DNA from: Flavobacterium aquariorum
Lineage (GTDB): Bacteria > Bacteroidota > Bacteroidia > Flavobacteriales > Flavobacteriaceae
Direction: 5' to 3'
NCBI RefSeq assembly: GCF_003254745.1
Contig: NZ_QKXH01000011.1
Coordinates: 62,001 to 126,000 of the forward strand
DNA: 64,000 bases
Shown here: positions 31,729-41,700 of the stretch, one piece after another
Position numbering within the stretch: position 1 is the first letter of the stretch
How the letters are laid out: every line of letters starts with the position of its first letter
Translations under genes and position numbers: made by a program
The notes under the pieces: model-generated
What the model was told of the DNA's origin: nothing
What the model saw: the letters and a program-made list of their open reading frames with translations, nothing else
The model's database searches: none

Positions 31729-32697
31729 CTATGATTGTTGCTCCTTGAAAGCTTTGAATTTTGTTATTAATTGTGGTACAATTTCGAACGCATCTCCTAC
31801 AATTCCGTAGTCGGCCACCTTAAAGAAAGGAGCTTCCGGATCACTATTGATAACCACTTTTACTTTAGAAGAGTTGATACCAGCAATATGCTGAATAGCT
31901 CCAGAGATTCCAATAGCAATATATAAATTGGTAGCAACTGGTTTTCCAGTTTGTCCTACGTGTTCTCCGTGAGGTCTCCATCCTAAATCGGACACTGGTT
32001 TTGAACAAGCAGTTGCAGCTCCGAGAACGGACGCTAACTCTTCAATCATTCCCCAGTTTTCTGGCCCTTTAAGACCACGTCCTGCAGAAACTACGATGTC
32101 AGCATCGGCAATAGAAACTTTACCTGAAACTTTTTCAACAGATACCACTTTTACACCAAAATCAGCGTCACCAATTGTTGGATTAAAATCCTCTTCTGTT
32201 AATGAGGAAGCACTTTCAAAAATACCATAAGAGTTTTTGGCAAGTGCCAAAACTTTTACATCGGTACTTATTTCAGTAATATTAAAAGCTTTGTTTGAAA
32301 AAGCCGTTCTTTTTACTTGAAAAGGAGAAGTACTTACCGGCAAACCAACAACATTTGAAGCATAACCAGCCTCCAATGCTACAGCTACCAATGAAGCTAA
32401 GTAAATACTGTCTGTTGTAGAAGACAATAAAACCACTTTTGCAGCTTCTTTCTGAGCTGCTTGTTTGATAACATCAGCGTAAGCTTTTGCAGTAAAACCA
32501 TCTAATTTATCATTGCTTACTTTTAAAACTTTGTCTACTCCGTATTTTGACAATTCAGAAACGTCTCCGGCATTTACAGTTACTGCCGTAACGGTTGTTC
32601 CCAATGATTCGGCTACTTTTTTAGCATAAGAAGCTAATTCTAAAGCTACTTTTTTAAATTTTCCTTCTGCAGATTCTGCATATATTAATATTGACAT
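31729..32697 (-). CDS. etfA: Electron transfer flavoprotein subunit alpha
   Basis: A 322-residue FAD-binding subunit. The C-terminal FAD domain is clear: SAGRGLKGPENW, CSKPVSDLGWRPHGEHVGQTG, and IAIGISGAIQHIAG. With EtfB it carries electrons from acyl-CoA dehydrogenases to the quinone pool. It follows etfB by 85 bases; the gap is AT-rich and contains imperfect inverted repeats. Confidence 0.95.
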   Translation of the reverse strand: MSILIYAESAEGKFKKVALELASYAKKVAESLGTTVTAVTVNAGDVSELSKYGVDKVLKVSNDKLDGFTAKAYADVIKQAAQKEAAKVVLLSSTTDSIYLASLVAVALEAGYASNVVGLPVSTSPFQVKRTAFSNKAFNITEISTDVKVLALAKNSYGIFESASSLTEEDFNPTIGDADFGVKVVSVEKVSGKVSIADADIVVSAGRGLKGPENWGMIEELASVLGAATACSKPVSDLGWRPHGEHVGQTGKPVATNLYIAIGISGAIQHIAGINSSKVKVVINSDPEAPFFKVADYGIVGDAFEIVPQLITKFKAFKEQQS

Positions 32698-32782
32698 ATT
32701 TTTTTTATTTTAAATGTTGAATTATAAATTTTAAATGTATTTGAGAATGTTAATTCACAACTTAAAAATTCATAATTTAAAA

Positions 32783-33529
32783 TTATATTACCTTAGCTTC
32801 GTTGTGCAATAAATTAATTAATTCATCCAAATTATCAGCTGAAATTAATTTAACCGCAGATTTAGGAGCTGGTTTTTCAAATTTCACTGCTTTGGTATTT
32901 ACGGCAGCATCAACTGGTTCAAGGATTGTTAACACTTTAGTTCTAGCAGTCATAATTCCTCTCATATTCGGGATACGCAAATCTTTCTCCTCTACAATTC
33001 CTTTTTGACCACCAATGATAACAGGTAATGAAGTGTTTACTGTTTCTTTCCCACCATCTATTTCACGAACAGCAGTTACATTAGTACCATCAACAGTGAT
33101 ACCTGTACAAGAGTTCAAAAAGTTATATCCTAAAATCCCAGCAATCATTCCAGGAACCATTCCGCCATTATAGTCCAATGATTCTTTCCCTGCGATTACA
33201 ACATCATACCCACCATTTTTAATTACTTCTGCCAATTGTTTTGCTACAAAAAAACCATCTGTAGGGTTTGCATTAACACGAATGGCTTCATTGGCACCAA
33301 TAGCCAATGCTTTTCTTAAAGTAGGTTCAGTATCTGGTCCTCCAACATTCACTACGGTAACTGTAGCGCCTTGTTGCTCCTGGAACCAAATAGCTCTGGT
33401 TAGACCAAATTCGTCATTTGGATTAATTACATATTGAACCCCATTGGTATCAAACTCAGCGTCTCCGTTAGTGAAGTTGATTTTTGAAGTAGTATCAGGA
33501 ACGTGGCTGATGCAAACTAATATTTTCAT
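32783..33529 (-). CDS. etfB: Electron transfer flavoprotein subunit beta
   Basis: A 248-residue adenine-nucleotide-binding subunit of ETF, partner of EtfA. The start at 33527-33529 (MKILVCISHVPDT) is the family start. Motifs ALAIGANEAIRV, AGKESLDYNGGMV and LPVIIGGQKGIVEEKDLRIPN are visible. A TAAATTTG element lies at 33563-33570, which would be inside the gene if an earlier start were used. Confidence 0.95.
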   Translation of the reverse strand: MKILVCISHVPDTTSKINFTNGDAEFDTNGVQYVINPNDEFGLTRAIWFQEQQGATVTVVNVGGPDTEPTLRKALAIGANEAIRVNANPTDGFFVAKQLAEVIKNGGYDVVIAGKESLDYNGGMVPGMIAGILGYNFLNSCTGITVDGTNVTAVREIDGGKETVNTSLPVIIGGQKGIVEEKDLRIPNMRGIMTARTKVLTILEPVDAAVNTKAVKFEKPAPKSAVKLISADNLDELINLLHNEAKVI

Positions 33530-33562
33530 AATAATATATATTAAATTCTTTTTTTTCTTTGA

Positions 33563-33570
33563 CAAATTTA
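33563..33570 (-). promoter_or_regulatory. Candidate -7 element of etfBA
   Basis: Minus strand TAAATTTG, exact match to TAnnTTTG, 34 bases before the etfB start. Confidence 0.45.
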
Positions 33571-33773
33571 AAATAATAAATCGAATAATATACTATGCAT
33601 GCATAATATTTTTTACAACTATTACGATTTCGCAAAACACAATAGTGCAATAAAGGTTTTAATCAGAATTATTATAAATAACTGAGCTAATTTTGTGATT
33701 TAAGCAACATATTCAGATCTCGGCATTCATCCAAATAAAATATTGATACCACAAATTTCCAATTCAGTAGCAA

Positions 33774-33868
33774 TTCCTAGCCCGGATAGCAGCGGCATCC
33801 TTCTTGTTGTCTCGTTTTTTTCTAACGAGACCACAAGAAGATATAGCGGATAGCTGGAAATAGCTCCT
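33774..33868 (+). ncRNA. Flavo-1-like structured RNA
   Basis: The element runs from CCTAGCCCGGATAGCAGCGG to GATATAGCGGATAGCTGG and AAATAGCTCC, with a long central hairpin (CTTCTTGT/ACAAGAAG and GTCTCGTT/AACGAGAC). This layout resembles the Flavo-1 RNA motif known from flavobacteria, as I recall it. It lies in a 448-base gap before pdhB, whose promoter-like TATTTTTG is about 80 bases further on. A protein-coding role is not seen. Confidence 0.6.
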
Positions 33869-33946
33869 AAAAAAAACAATAGCATAAAACCTTGTTATTT
33901 TAAAGTGATTTATGCTTTTAAGTAATTTAAAATAATTATTTTTGCA

Positions 33947-33954
33947 TTTCTAAA
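33947..33954 (+). promoter_or_regulatory. Candidate -7 element of pdhB
   Basis: TATTTTTG matches TAnnTTTG and lies 24 bases before the pdhB ATG; the -33 TTG is not clear. Confidence 0.45.
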
Positions 33955-33977
33955 AATTACACACAGACTATATAAAT

Positions 33978-34955
33978 ATGAGAACTATACAATTTAGAGA
34001 GGCCATTTGTGAAGCAATGAGCGAAGAAATGCGTCGCGATGAGTCCATATACTTAATGGGTGAAGAGGTAGCAGAGTACAATGGTGCCTACAAAGCATCT
34101 AAAGGAATGCTTGCCGAATTTGGTGAAAAAAGAGTAATTGACACACCAATCGCCGAACTTGGTTTTACTGGAATTGCAGTAGGATCAGCAATGAATGGAT
34201 GTCGCCCGATTGTTGAGTATATGACTTTCAACTTTTGTTTGGTTGGAATTGATCAAATTATAAATAATGCCGCCAAAATGCGTCAGATGACTGGTGGGCA
34301 GTTTAATGTGCCTATCGTTTTTCGTGGCCCTACTGCTTCGGCAGGACAATTAGGAGCAACTCACTCTCAAGCAATCGAGAACTGGTTTGCAAATACTCCA
34401 GGTCTTAAAGTTGTGGTTCCATCAAATGTTTATGATGCTAAAGGTTTATTGAAATCGGCTATTCGTGATAATGACCCAGTTATTTTCATGGAATCAGAAC
34501 AAATGTATGGTGATAAAGGCGAAGTTCCAGATGGTGAATACACTATTCCTATTGGAGTTGCCGATATCAAACGTGAAGGAACAGATGTAACTATCGTTTC
34601 TTTCGGAAAAATCATCAAAGAAGCTTATATCGCTGCTGATGAATTGGCAAAAGAAGGTATTTCATGTGAAATTATTGACTTGAGAACTGTTCGTCCAATG
34701 GATAAGGATGCGATTTTAACTTCGGTAAAAAAAACAAATAGATTGGTTATTCTTGAGGAAGCTTGGCCTTTTGCAAGTGTATCATCTGAGATTGCTTTCT
34801 TGGTTCAAGAACAAGCTTTTGATTTCCTTGATGCGCCAATACAACGTATTACAACTGCTGATACTCCAGCGCCATATTCTCCAGTACTTTTGAAAGAATG
34901 GTTGCCAAATTCTGCAGATGTTGTGAAAGCGGTTAAGAAAGTATTATACAAATAA
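33978..34955 (+). CDS. pdhB: Pyruvate dehydrogenase E1 component subunit beta
   Basis: A 325-residue thiamine-diphosphate enzyme subunit. MGEEVAEYNGAYKASKGML, DTPIAELGFTGIAVGSAMNG and FRGPTASAGQLGATHSQA are typical of the PDH E1-beta chain. It works with an E1-alpha not present in this window to make acetyl-CoA. It has its own terminator. A branched-chain dehydrogenase beta chain is the alternative but the sequence fits PDH better. Confidence 0.93.
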   Translation: MRTIQFREAICEAMSEEMRRDESIYLMGEEVAEYNGAYKASKGMLAEFGEKRVIDTPIAELGFTGIAVGSAMNGCRPIVEYMTFNFCLVGIDQIINNAAKMRQMTGGQFNVPIVFRGPTASAGQLGATHSQAIENWFANTPGLKVVVPSNVYDAKGLLKSAIRDNDPVIFMESEQMYGDKGEVPDGEYTIPIGVADIKREGTDVTIVSFGKIIKEAYIAADELAKEGISCEIIDLRTVRPMDKDAILTSVKKTNRLVILEEAWPFASVSSEIAFLVQEQAFDFLDAPIQRITTADTPAPYSPVLLKEWLPNSADVVKAVKKVLYK

Positions 34956-34971
34956 TTGCATATAACTATTT

Positions 34972-35014
34972 AAAAAGCTTCATCAAGTCTTCAATCTGAT
35001 GAAGCTTTTTTTTA
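34972..35014 (+). terminator. pdhB terminator
   Basis: AAAAGCTTCATCA / TGATGAAGCTTTT with an 11-base loop and a poly-T tail; it ends six bases before the next gene starts. Confidence 0.9.
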
Positions 35015-35020
35015 TATATC

Positions 35021-37522
35021 ATGAAGAAAATCCTAACGGTTATTATCATGTTTTTATTTGCAGCCGCAATCCCAATTTTTGGTCAAACAAAAGTGAGTGG
35101 TATTGTTGTTGACAAATCCAAACAGCCTGTCCCATTTGCCAATGTAGTCTTTAAAAACTCAAGTATTGGAACTGTCACAAACGAAGATGGGCGGTTTTAT
35201 ATGGAATCCCCAAACACCTATACAACCTTAGTAATAAGCTCAGTTGGTTTTTCTGAAAAAGAAATAACCCTTACCAAATCGGTAAATTATAATTTTACAA
35301 TTGAACTAAGTGAACAGGAAAGCCTAAAAGAAGTTGTCGTCTATACTGGTAAAACCTCCAAAAAAAATAACCCGGCACTTGATATTCTGAGAAAAATTTG
35401 GGCGAAAAAGCGCAAAAATGGTCTATATCAATTTGACCAATACCAAATGGAGAAATATGAAAAAGTAGAATTTGACATTAATTCTATTGACAGTGCCTAT
35501 AGAAAGCAAAAAATTTTTAAAGGCATGGAATTCATTTTCGACCATGTGGATACTTCAAAAGTAACAGGAAAAACCTATTTACCTATTTTTGTTAATGAAG
35601 CACTGATAGATGTATATGGAGATAATAAAATTCCCAAAGTAAAAGAGATTACCAAAGCCAATAAAACTTCAGGCTTTGAAGGAAACCAGCAAATTTTGTC
35701 TTTTATAAAAGATTTGTATTCGGATTATAATATCTACAATAATTATATTGCCTTATTTGACAAATCTTTTACCAGCCCTCTTTCAACAACTGGAATTGAC
35801 GTCTACAATTATGTATTGAGAGACAGCGCCTATATTGATAAAAAGTGGTGCTACAATATTGTTTTTTACCCAAGGCGAAAAAATGAACTGACTTTCAAAG
35901 GAGATTTTTGGGTTAATGACACCACATTTGCCATCAAAAAAATCAATATGGCCGTTACCAAAAGTGCCAACATCAACTGGGTAAAGGATATTTATGTAGA
36001 ACAAGAATTTGATGTCTTGAACGATTCCATTTTTCTGTTAACCAAAGACTATTTGATGTCTGATTTTGCTTTAAACAAAAAAGAAAAATCAAAAGGAATC
36101 TACGGAAAGCGAACAACCTATTATCAGAATCACAAATTCAATATCGAGAAACCCGCTAAATTCTACAAGGAAGAAGTGAACTTTGTCGACAATGAAGTGT
36201 ATAAAAAGAGTGATGAATATTGGGAACAAAACCGATTCGAAAAATTAACCAAAGACGAAGAGGGTGTTTATAAAATGCTCGACACACTCCAAACAGTCAA
36301 GGCCTTTAAGCGACTTACTGATGTGGTAACAATACTCGCCAGTGGGTACATAAATTATGAAGGATTTGATTTTGGCCCTATTTTCTCCATCTTTGGATAC
36401 AATGAGGTTGAGGGCTTCAGGACACAATTGGGAGGCCGAACCTATTTTGGCCCCAACGATATATGGCGTGTACAGGGATTTACGGCCTATGGATTTCAAG
36501 ATCAAAAATTCAAATATGGTTTTGCTGGAAAATGGATGATTGAAAAGAAAAACCGAATAATCATTTCTGCTGGAAACAGGCGCGACATTGAACAGCTGGG
36601 AGCCAGTCTGACTACAACCAATGATATATTGGCCAGGAATTTTGGTTCTTCGACCTTTTTCACTACTGGATCCAATGGCAAATTAACCAATATAGGACTG
36701 ACCAATGCTTACATTGCGATGGAACCAATAAAAAACTTGACATTTCAAACGGGCGTAACCTACAAAACCCTGGAATCAGCATCGCCTATTTTTAGTTTGG
36801 ATTATTACACCACTTTGCCTTCTGCTGCAAATCCAGCGGGTGTGGTAAAAAGCAACACAACCCAATCGGAGTTCAACATTCAGGCTGAATATACACCCAA
36901 CCGAAGAACTATTGCTTATGGAGTCGAAAGAAGCATAGCCAGCAGTCCCTACACTACCCTTTTTGTCAATTACAGTCAGGGATACAAAGGAATTATCAAT
37001 AGCGATTTTAATTATAAAAAAATCGAAATATACTATAAACAACCCATCATCATTGGCCCTCTAGGGCGTACCAATCTAATATTGGAACTTGGAAAAACTT
37101 TCGGCACAGTTCCTTTGGGCTTGTTGAGTATTGTACCGGGGAACCAGACGTTTTTTACTATTGAAAACACATTCAGCAATCTTAATTATTACGAATTCAT
37201 CACCGATAAGTATGCTACATTCCAGTGGAATCATGATTTTAACGGAAGGTTATTTGCCAGAGTTCCTTTTATGCGAAAACTCAATTGGAGAGAATTTGTA
37301 GGAGTGAAAGCAGCTTACGGAACCGTTTCGGACGCCAATAGAGCCATAAATGCTTCGGGAGTTGTCTATACGGCGCCCGAAAATGTGTATTGGGAATACA
37401 ATGCCGGAATTGGAAATATCTTCAAAGTATTCCGTTTGGATTTTGCTTGGAGAGGTAGTTATCTCGACACTCCAAACACCAATAGATTTACCGTAAAAGG
37501 ATCTTTTGGATTCTATTTCTAG
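35021..37522 (+). CDS. DUF5686 / carboxypeptidase-regulatory-like outer-membrane protein
   Basis: An 833-residue exported protein. A signal peptide (cleaved near GQT at residue 22) is followed by a carboxypeptidase-regulatory-like beta domain (about 24-110, VSGIVVDKSKQPVPFANVVFKNSSIGTVTNEDG), a DUF5686 region and a C-terminal barrel ending in aromatic residues (KGSFGFYF). This architecture is common in Bacteroidota; it resembles TonB-dependent-receptor-related proteins but lacks a plug domain. Function unknown, outer membrane likely. Confidence 0.87.
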   Translation: MKKILTVIIMFLFAAAIPIFGQTKVSGIVVDKSKQPVPFANVVFKNSSIGTVTNEDGRFYMESPNTYTTLVISSVGFSEKEITLTKSVNYNFTIELSEQESLKEVVVYTGKTSKKNNPALDILRKIWAKKRKNGLYQFDQYQMEKYEKVEFDINSIDSAYRKQKIFKGMEFIFDHVDTSKVTGKTYLPIFVNEALIDVYGDNKIPKVKEITKANKTSGFEGNQQILSFIKDLYSDYNIYNNYIALFDKSFTSPLSTTGIDVYNYVLRDSAYIDKKWCYNIVFYPRRKNELTFKGDFWVNDTTFAIKKINMAVTKSANINWVKDIYVEQEFDVLNDSIFLLTKDYLMSDFALNKKEKSKGIYGKRTTYYQNHKFNIEKPAKFYKEEVNFVDNEVYKKSDEYWEQNRFEKLTKDEEGVYKMLDTLQTVKAFKRLTDVVTILASGYINYEGFDFGPIFSIFGYNEVEGFRTQLGGRTYFGPNDIWRVQGFTAYGFQDQKFKYGFAGKWMIEKKNRIIISAGNRRDIEQLGASLTTTNDILARNFGSSTFFTTGSNGKLTNIGLTNAYIAMEPIKNLTFQTGVTYKTLESASPIFSLDYYTTLPSAANPAGVVKSNTTQSEFNIQAEYTPNRRTIAYGVERSIASSPYTTLFVNYSQGYKGIINSDFNYKKIEIYYKQPIIIGPLGRTNLILELGKTFGTVPLGLLSIVPGNQTFFTIENTFSNLNYYEFITDKYATFQWNHDFNGRLFARVPFMRKLNWREFVGVKAAYGTVSDANRAINASGVVYTAPENVYWEYNAGIGNIFKVFRLDFAWRGSYLDTPNTNRFTVKGSFGFYF

Positions 37523-37556
37523 AAGCTTTATCCAGCTATCCATTACAAGCTTACTC

Positions 37557-37637
37557 AAAAACTGCTATTTTTGTAAAAAAGTAAAAAGAGCTTCCTTTGG
37601 TCGCTTTTTTACTTTCACAAAAATTAGCAGTTTTTTT
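37557..37637 (+). terminator. Large nested hairpin after the DUF5686 gene
   Basis: An outer stem AAAACTGCTA...TAGCAGTTTT encloses an inner stem AGTAAAAAGAGC / GCTTTTTTACT, ending in poly-T. It is an unusually long terminator-like structure. Confidence 0.75.
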
Positions 37638-37678
37638 CATAAGGCTTTTCATTTCCATCTAGGCTAAAAAACACAACC

Positions 37679-38278
37679 ATGCAACAAGCTATTGAGCATC
37701 TTTTTCAAAAAGATTCCATATTCAAACACATTATAGACACCTACGGATTACCAACAATCCCAAAAAGGCCTCAAGGATTTGAGACTTTAGTACTATTGAT
37801 TTTAGAACAACAAGTTTCCATAGATTCGGCGAAAGCCACATTTATAAAAATCAAAGCACATACAACCTGTGATCCCATAACGCTGTCGGTTTTGCCCGAC
37901 GAAGAGTTTAGAGCTTTGGGAGTTAGCCGCCAAAAAACGAATTATATAAAAATATTAGCCCAAGCTGTTCTAAATAAAGAGCTTGATATTGAAGGTTTAG
38001 CCACAAAATCAGCTCAGCAAGTTCGAGAAGAATTAATCAAATTAAAGGGAATCGGAAATTGGACCATCGATATTTATCTGATGTTTTGTCTTCAAGAACC
38101 AGATTTAATTCCTTTAGGCGACATTGCAGTCATCAATACAATCAAAGAATTACTTGACATTCATGACAAACAAGAAATGGAAATTCATACTGAACAATGG
38201 AGTCCATATCGCTCTTATGCGACATTTTTACTTTGGCATTATTATCTAAAAAAACGTAAACGCACAATAGTTTACTAA
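37679..38278 (+). CDS. DNA-3-methyladenine glycosylase family (HhH-GPD)
   Basis: A 199-residue helix-hairpin-helix base-excision glycosylase, AlkA-like but without AlkA's N-terminal domain. FETLVLLILEQQVSIDSAKA opens the core. LKGIGNWTIDIYLMFCL is the HhH, and the aspartate in IPLGDIAVIN is the expected catalytic residue. It should remove alkylated purines from DNA. The next gene is pyrophosphatase, with a separate promoter. Confidence 0.9.
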   Translation: MQQAIEHLFQKDSIFKHIIDTYGLPTIPKRPQGFETLVLLILEQQVSIDSAKATFIKIKAHTTCDPITLSVLPDEEFRALGVSRQKTNYIKILAQAVLNKELDIEGLATKSAQQVREELIKLKGIGNWTIDIYLMFCLQEPDLIPLGDIAVINTIKELLDIHDKQEMEIHTEQWSPYRSYATFLLWHYYLKKRKRTIVY

Positions 38279-38325
38279 ACACATATTTTAACGAAAACGT
38301 TATAGTTATATATTGTGTTTTTTTA

Positions 38326-38355
38326 TTGCTAAAAAGTATAGTTTGATTACTTTTG
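38326..38355 (+). promoter_or_regulatory. ppa promoter
   Basis: TTG at 38326-38328, 19 bases, then TACTTTTG at 38348-38355: an almost ideal Bacteroidota promoter 36 bases before the start codon. It rules out the earlier ORF start at 38313. Confidence 0.75.
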
Positions 38356-38390
38356 CAATCGTTAATAAATTAAGAAAAGATAAAAGAATA

Positions 38391-38921
38391 ATGACTGCAG
38401 ACAAATTAAAAACTTTTGATGTATTAATTGAAATACCAAGAGGAAGTAGAAATAAATATGAGTATGATTTTTCAATAAAAAGAATGCGTTTTGATAGAAT
38501 GTTATTCTCTTCTATGATGTACCCAGCTGATTATGGTTTCATTCCTGAAACTTTGGCTTTAGATGGTGACCCATTAGACGTTTTGGTATTGGTAAATGAG
38601 CCTACTTTCCCTGGTTGTGTAATGGAAGTAAAACCTATTGGTGTTTTCCACATGGCAGATGATAAAGGACCAGATGAAAAAGTAATCTGTGTACCAGTTT
38701 CAGACCCAATTTGGAATTCATTAGAAAACCTTTCTGACATCAATCCACACTTATTGAAAGAAATCGAGCATTTTTTCCAAGTATACAAAGATCTTGAAAA
38801 CAAACAAGTAGATGTTGAAGGTTGGGGTGATGTAAATGAAGCGTACGCCATTATTAAAGAATGTACAGAACGTTTCGATCAAATAGAAAATAAACCAGCT
38901 GGATTATTTAGTATTAAATAA
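38391..38921 (+). CDS. ppa: Inorganic pyrophosphatase (soluble, family I)
   Basis: A 176-residue cytosolic enzyme that hydrolyses pyrophosphate. The signature DGDPLDVLVLV lies after MMYPADYGFIPETLAL; IEIPRGSRNKYEYD is the N-terminal active-site strand. The start at 38391 follows from the promoter position and the family length. It is followed by its own terminator and then by the membrane pyrophosphatase, so two PPi-consuming enzymes are neighbours. Confidence 0.95.
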   Translation: MTADKLKTFDVLIEIPRGSRNKYEYDFSIKRMRFDRMLFSSMMYPADYGFIPETLALDGDPLDVLVLVNEPTFPGCVMEVKPIGVFHMADDKGPDEKVICVPVSDPIWNSLENLSDINPHLLKEIEHFFQVYKDLENKQVDVEGWGDVNEAYAIIKECTERFDQIENKPAGLFSIK

Positions 38922-38941
38922 TTTTAGCCTCCAAATTTTAT

Positions 38942-38979
38942 AAAAAAAGCAATACTCTTCAATGAGTGTTGCTTTTTTT
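38942..38979 (+). terminator. ppa terminator
   Basis: AAAAAAAGCAATACTC / GAGTGTTGCTTTTTTT with a 6-base loop (one G-U pair) and a poly-T tail. Confidence 0.9.
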
Positions 38980-39033
38980 GTTTAAATTGCTATCGATTAA
39001 AATTTTATACTAACAAACCAAAAAGAATATTTT

Positions 39034-41619
39034 ATGAATTCAATTATGATTTATGTGCCAATTTTTATGGCAATAATAGGGCTTATTTTTATGGCTATCA
39101 AAAGATCGTGGGTTTTAAAGCAGGATTCTGGAGATGGTAAAATGAAAGAGATATCAGATCACATATATGAAGGAGCTTTAGCTTTCTTAAAGGCAGAATA
39201 TCGATTATTGGCTGTCTTTGTATTAATAGCGAGTGTTGTATTAGCAAGTATTACTTTTATCCCTGGAGTTAAAACAAATATATTAATAGTAGTTGCATTT
39301 GTGTTCGGAGCATTTTTTTCAGCATTGGCAGGAAATATGGGAATGAAAATCGCAACAAAAACCAATGTAAGAACTACTCAAGCTGCTCGTACGAGCTTAC
39401 CACAAGCTTTGAAAGTTTCTTTTGGTGGTGGAACTGTAATGGGATTAGGCGTAGCCGGTTTAGCTGTTTTAGGGTTGACCGGTTTTTTTATTGTTTTCTT
39501 CCAAATCTTTATGAAAGGACAATGGACTTCCACAGAAGATATGACGGTTGTCCTAGAAACATTGGCAGGTTTCTCTCTTGGAGCTGAATCTATCGCTTTA
39601 TTTGCTCGTGTGGGTGGAGGAATTTACACCAAAGCAGCCGATGTAGGTGCTGATTTAGTTGGTAAAGTAGAAGCCGGTATTCCAGAAGATGACCCTCGTA
39701 ATCCTGCTACAATTGCAGATAACGTGGGTGATAATGTAGGTGACGTTGCAGGAATGGGTGCAGATTTATTTGGATCTTATGTAGCAACAGTTTTGGCAGC
39801 TATGGTTCTTGGTAATTATGTTATCAAAGATATGGGTGGAAACATTCAAGATGCTTTTGGTGGAATAGGACCTATTTTATTACCCATGGCAATTGCAGGT
39901 TTTGGAATTTTGTTTTCTATAATTGGAACAATGTTAGTTAAAATTACAGATGAGAATGCAAAAGAAGCACAAGTTCAAAAAGCATTAAATATCGGAAACT
40001 GGGTTTCTATAGTTTTAACAGCAATCGCCTGTTTCTTCTTAGTTCAATATATGCTTCCAGAAACGATGAGTATGACTTTCTTTGGTGAAGGATCAATGGA
40101 TATTTCATCGATGCGTGTTTTTTATGCTACCCTTATCGGATTAGTTGTAGGTGGAGCTATTTCATCCGTAACCGAATATTATACAGGTTTAGGAACAAAA
40201 CCAGTAATGGCGATTGTTCAAAAATCAAGTACTGGTGCAGGAACAAATGTAATTGCAGGTCTTGCTACAGGGATGATTTCTACTTTCCCAACCGTATTGT
40301 TATTTGCAGCAGCAATTTGGTCTTCTTACGCTTTAGCAGGATTTTATGGAGTAGCATTAGCAGCTTCTGCAATGATGGCAACTACAGCAATGCAATTGGC
40401 TATCGATGCATTCGGACCTATATCTGACAATGCAGGTGGAATCGCCGAAATGAGCGAATTACCAAAAGAAGTTCGTACTAGAACCGATATTTTGGATTCT
40501 GTTGGAAATACAACAGCTGCTACAGGTAAAGGTTTCGCCATTGCTTCGGCGGCTCTAACTTCCTTGGCTTTATTTGCAGCCTATGTAACTTTTACAGGAA
40601 TTGACGGAATTAATATTTTTAAAGCTCCAGTTTTAGCGATGCTTTTTGTTGGCGGAATGATACCAGTCGTTTTCTCGGCTTTGGCGATGAATTCAGTAGG
40701 AAAAGCAGCGATGGACATGGTATACGAAGTACGTCGTCAATTCAAAGAAATTCCGGGAATTATGGAAGGAACCGGAAAACCCGAATATGCCAAATGTGTT
40801 GACATTTCGACTAAAGCAGCTTTACGCGAGATGATGTTACCCGGTATTTTAACTATTGGTTTCCCAATTGCGATTGTGCTTTTAGGAAAATTAGTATACG
40901 GAGATAACAATCAATTAATTGCTGAAATGCTAGGTGGTTATATGGCTGGAGTTACTGTTTCAGGAGTGCTTTGGGCAGTTTTCCAAAACAATGCCGGCGG
41001 TGCTTGGGATAATGCCAAAAAATCATTTGAGGCAGGTGTTATGATTAATGGCGAAATGACCTACAAAGGATCTGATGCTCATAAAGCTGCTGTTACGGGA
41101 GATACTGTTGGAGATCCATTCAAAGATACTTCTGGACCATCAATGAACATTTTAATTAAATTAACTTGTTTAATTGGTCTAGTTATGGCACCTATTTTAG
41201 GAAATGGAAGCAGTACTATTGACGCAAAAGGTTCTTGTCCTGAAAAGAAAGAAATTTGGATGAAGAAATGCACAATGGGAAAAGGAGATATGATGATGGG
41301 GAAATGCGACATGTCTAAATGCGCAAAAATGACCAAAGAAGAATGTGCAAAAATGTGCGACAGTCTAAAATGTACTCCTAAACAAAAAGAAATGTGTTTG
41401 TCTCATTATGATAAAGACGGAAAATTTATTGAACCAAAAGGGAAAGCTTGTTGTGCTAAAAAGCCAATGTCAATGAAAGATGAAATTAGAATTGAAAAAA
41501 CAAATCTTAACGGAAAAGTAAATGCTACAGTTACAACGACAGTAAATGGAACTATAGTCGTGAAGCAATTTCAAGGTACAGATGCTGAAGTTCAAGCACA
41601 GATTGATGCTGTCAAATAA
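39034..41619 (+). CDS. hppA: Membrane-bound ion-pumping pyrophosphatase with Cys-rich tail
   Basis: An 861-residue integral membrane pump that uses PPi hydrolysis to move H+ and/or Na+. Signatures: [44 protein letters not shown]-region (acidic PPi/Mg site, near 210-245) and [10 protein letters not shown]; alanine in the latter place marks K+-dependent enzymes in the family literature. The core ends near residue 723. Then comes a 138-residue tail with ten cysteines and about eleven methionines (735-807), followed by a lysine/threonine-rich stretch; I know of no such extension as standard in this family. mPPase C termini face outside the cytoplasm, so the tail may be periplasmic. Confidence 0.93.
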   Translation: MNSIMIYVPIFMAIIGLIFMAIKRSWVLKQDSGDGKMKEISDHIYEGALAFLKAEYRLLAVFVLIASVVLASITFIPGVKTNILIVVAFVFGAFFSALAGNMGMKIATKTNVRTTQAARTSLPQALKVSFGGGTVMGLGVAGLAVLGLTGFFIVFFQIFMKGQWTSTEDMTVVLETLAGFSLGAESIALFARVGGGIYTKAADVGADLVGKVEAGIPEDDPRNPATIADNVGDNVGDVAGMGADLFGSYVATVLAAMVLGNYVIKDMGGNIQDAFGGIGPILLPMAIAGFGILFSIIGTMLVKITDENAKEAQVQKALNIGNWVSIVLTAIACFFLVQYMLPETMSMTFFGEGSMDISSMRVFYATLIGLVVGGAISSVTEYYTGLGTKPVMAIVQKSSTGAGTNVIAGLATGMISTFPTVLLFAAAIWSSYALAGFYGVALAASAMMATTAMQLAIDAFGPISDNAGGIAEMSELPKEVRTRTDILDSVGNTTAATGKGFAIASAALTSLALFAAYVTFTGIDGINIFKAPVLAMLFVGGMIPVVFSALAMNSVGKAAMDMVYEVRRQFKEIPGIMEGTGKPEYAKCVDISTKAALREMMLPGILTIGFPIAIVLLGKLVYGDNNQLIAEMLGGYMAGVTVSGVLWAVFQNNAGGAWDNAKKSFEAGVMINGEMTYKGSDAHKAAVTGDTVGDPFKDTSGPSMNILIKLTCLIGLVMAPILGNGSSTIDAKGSCPEKKEIWMKKCTMGKGDMMMGKCDMSKCAKMTKEECAKMCDSLKCTPKQKEMCLSHYDKDGKFIEPKGKACCAKKPMSMKDEIRIEKTNLNGKVNATVTTTVNGTIVVKQFQGTDAEVQAQIDAVK

Positions 41620-41642
41620 GAGCATCCGAATATATTAAACAA

Positions 41643-41671
41643 AAAATGCCTCGAAGTTTCGAGGCATTTTT
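41643..41671. terminator. Terminator between hppA and dNK gene
   Basis: AAAATGCCTCGAA / TTCGAGGCATTTT, nearly perfect, with A and T runs on both sides; the genes are convergent. Confidence 0.9.
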
Positions 41672-41700
41672 ATTATCTGAATAAAGTCAAATAGTTTTTT

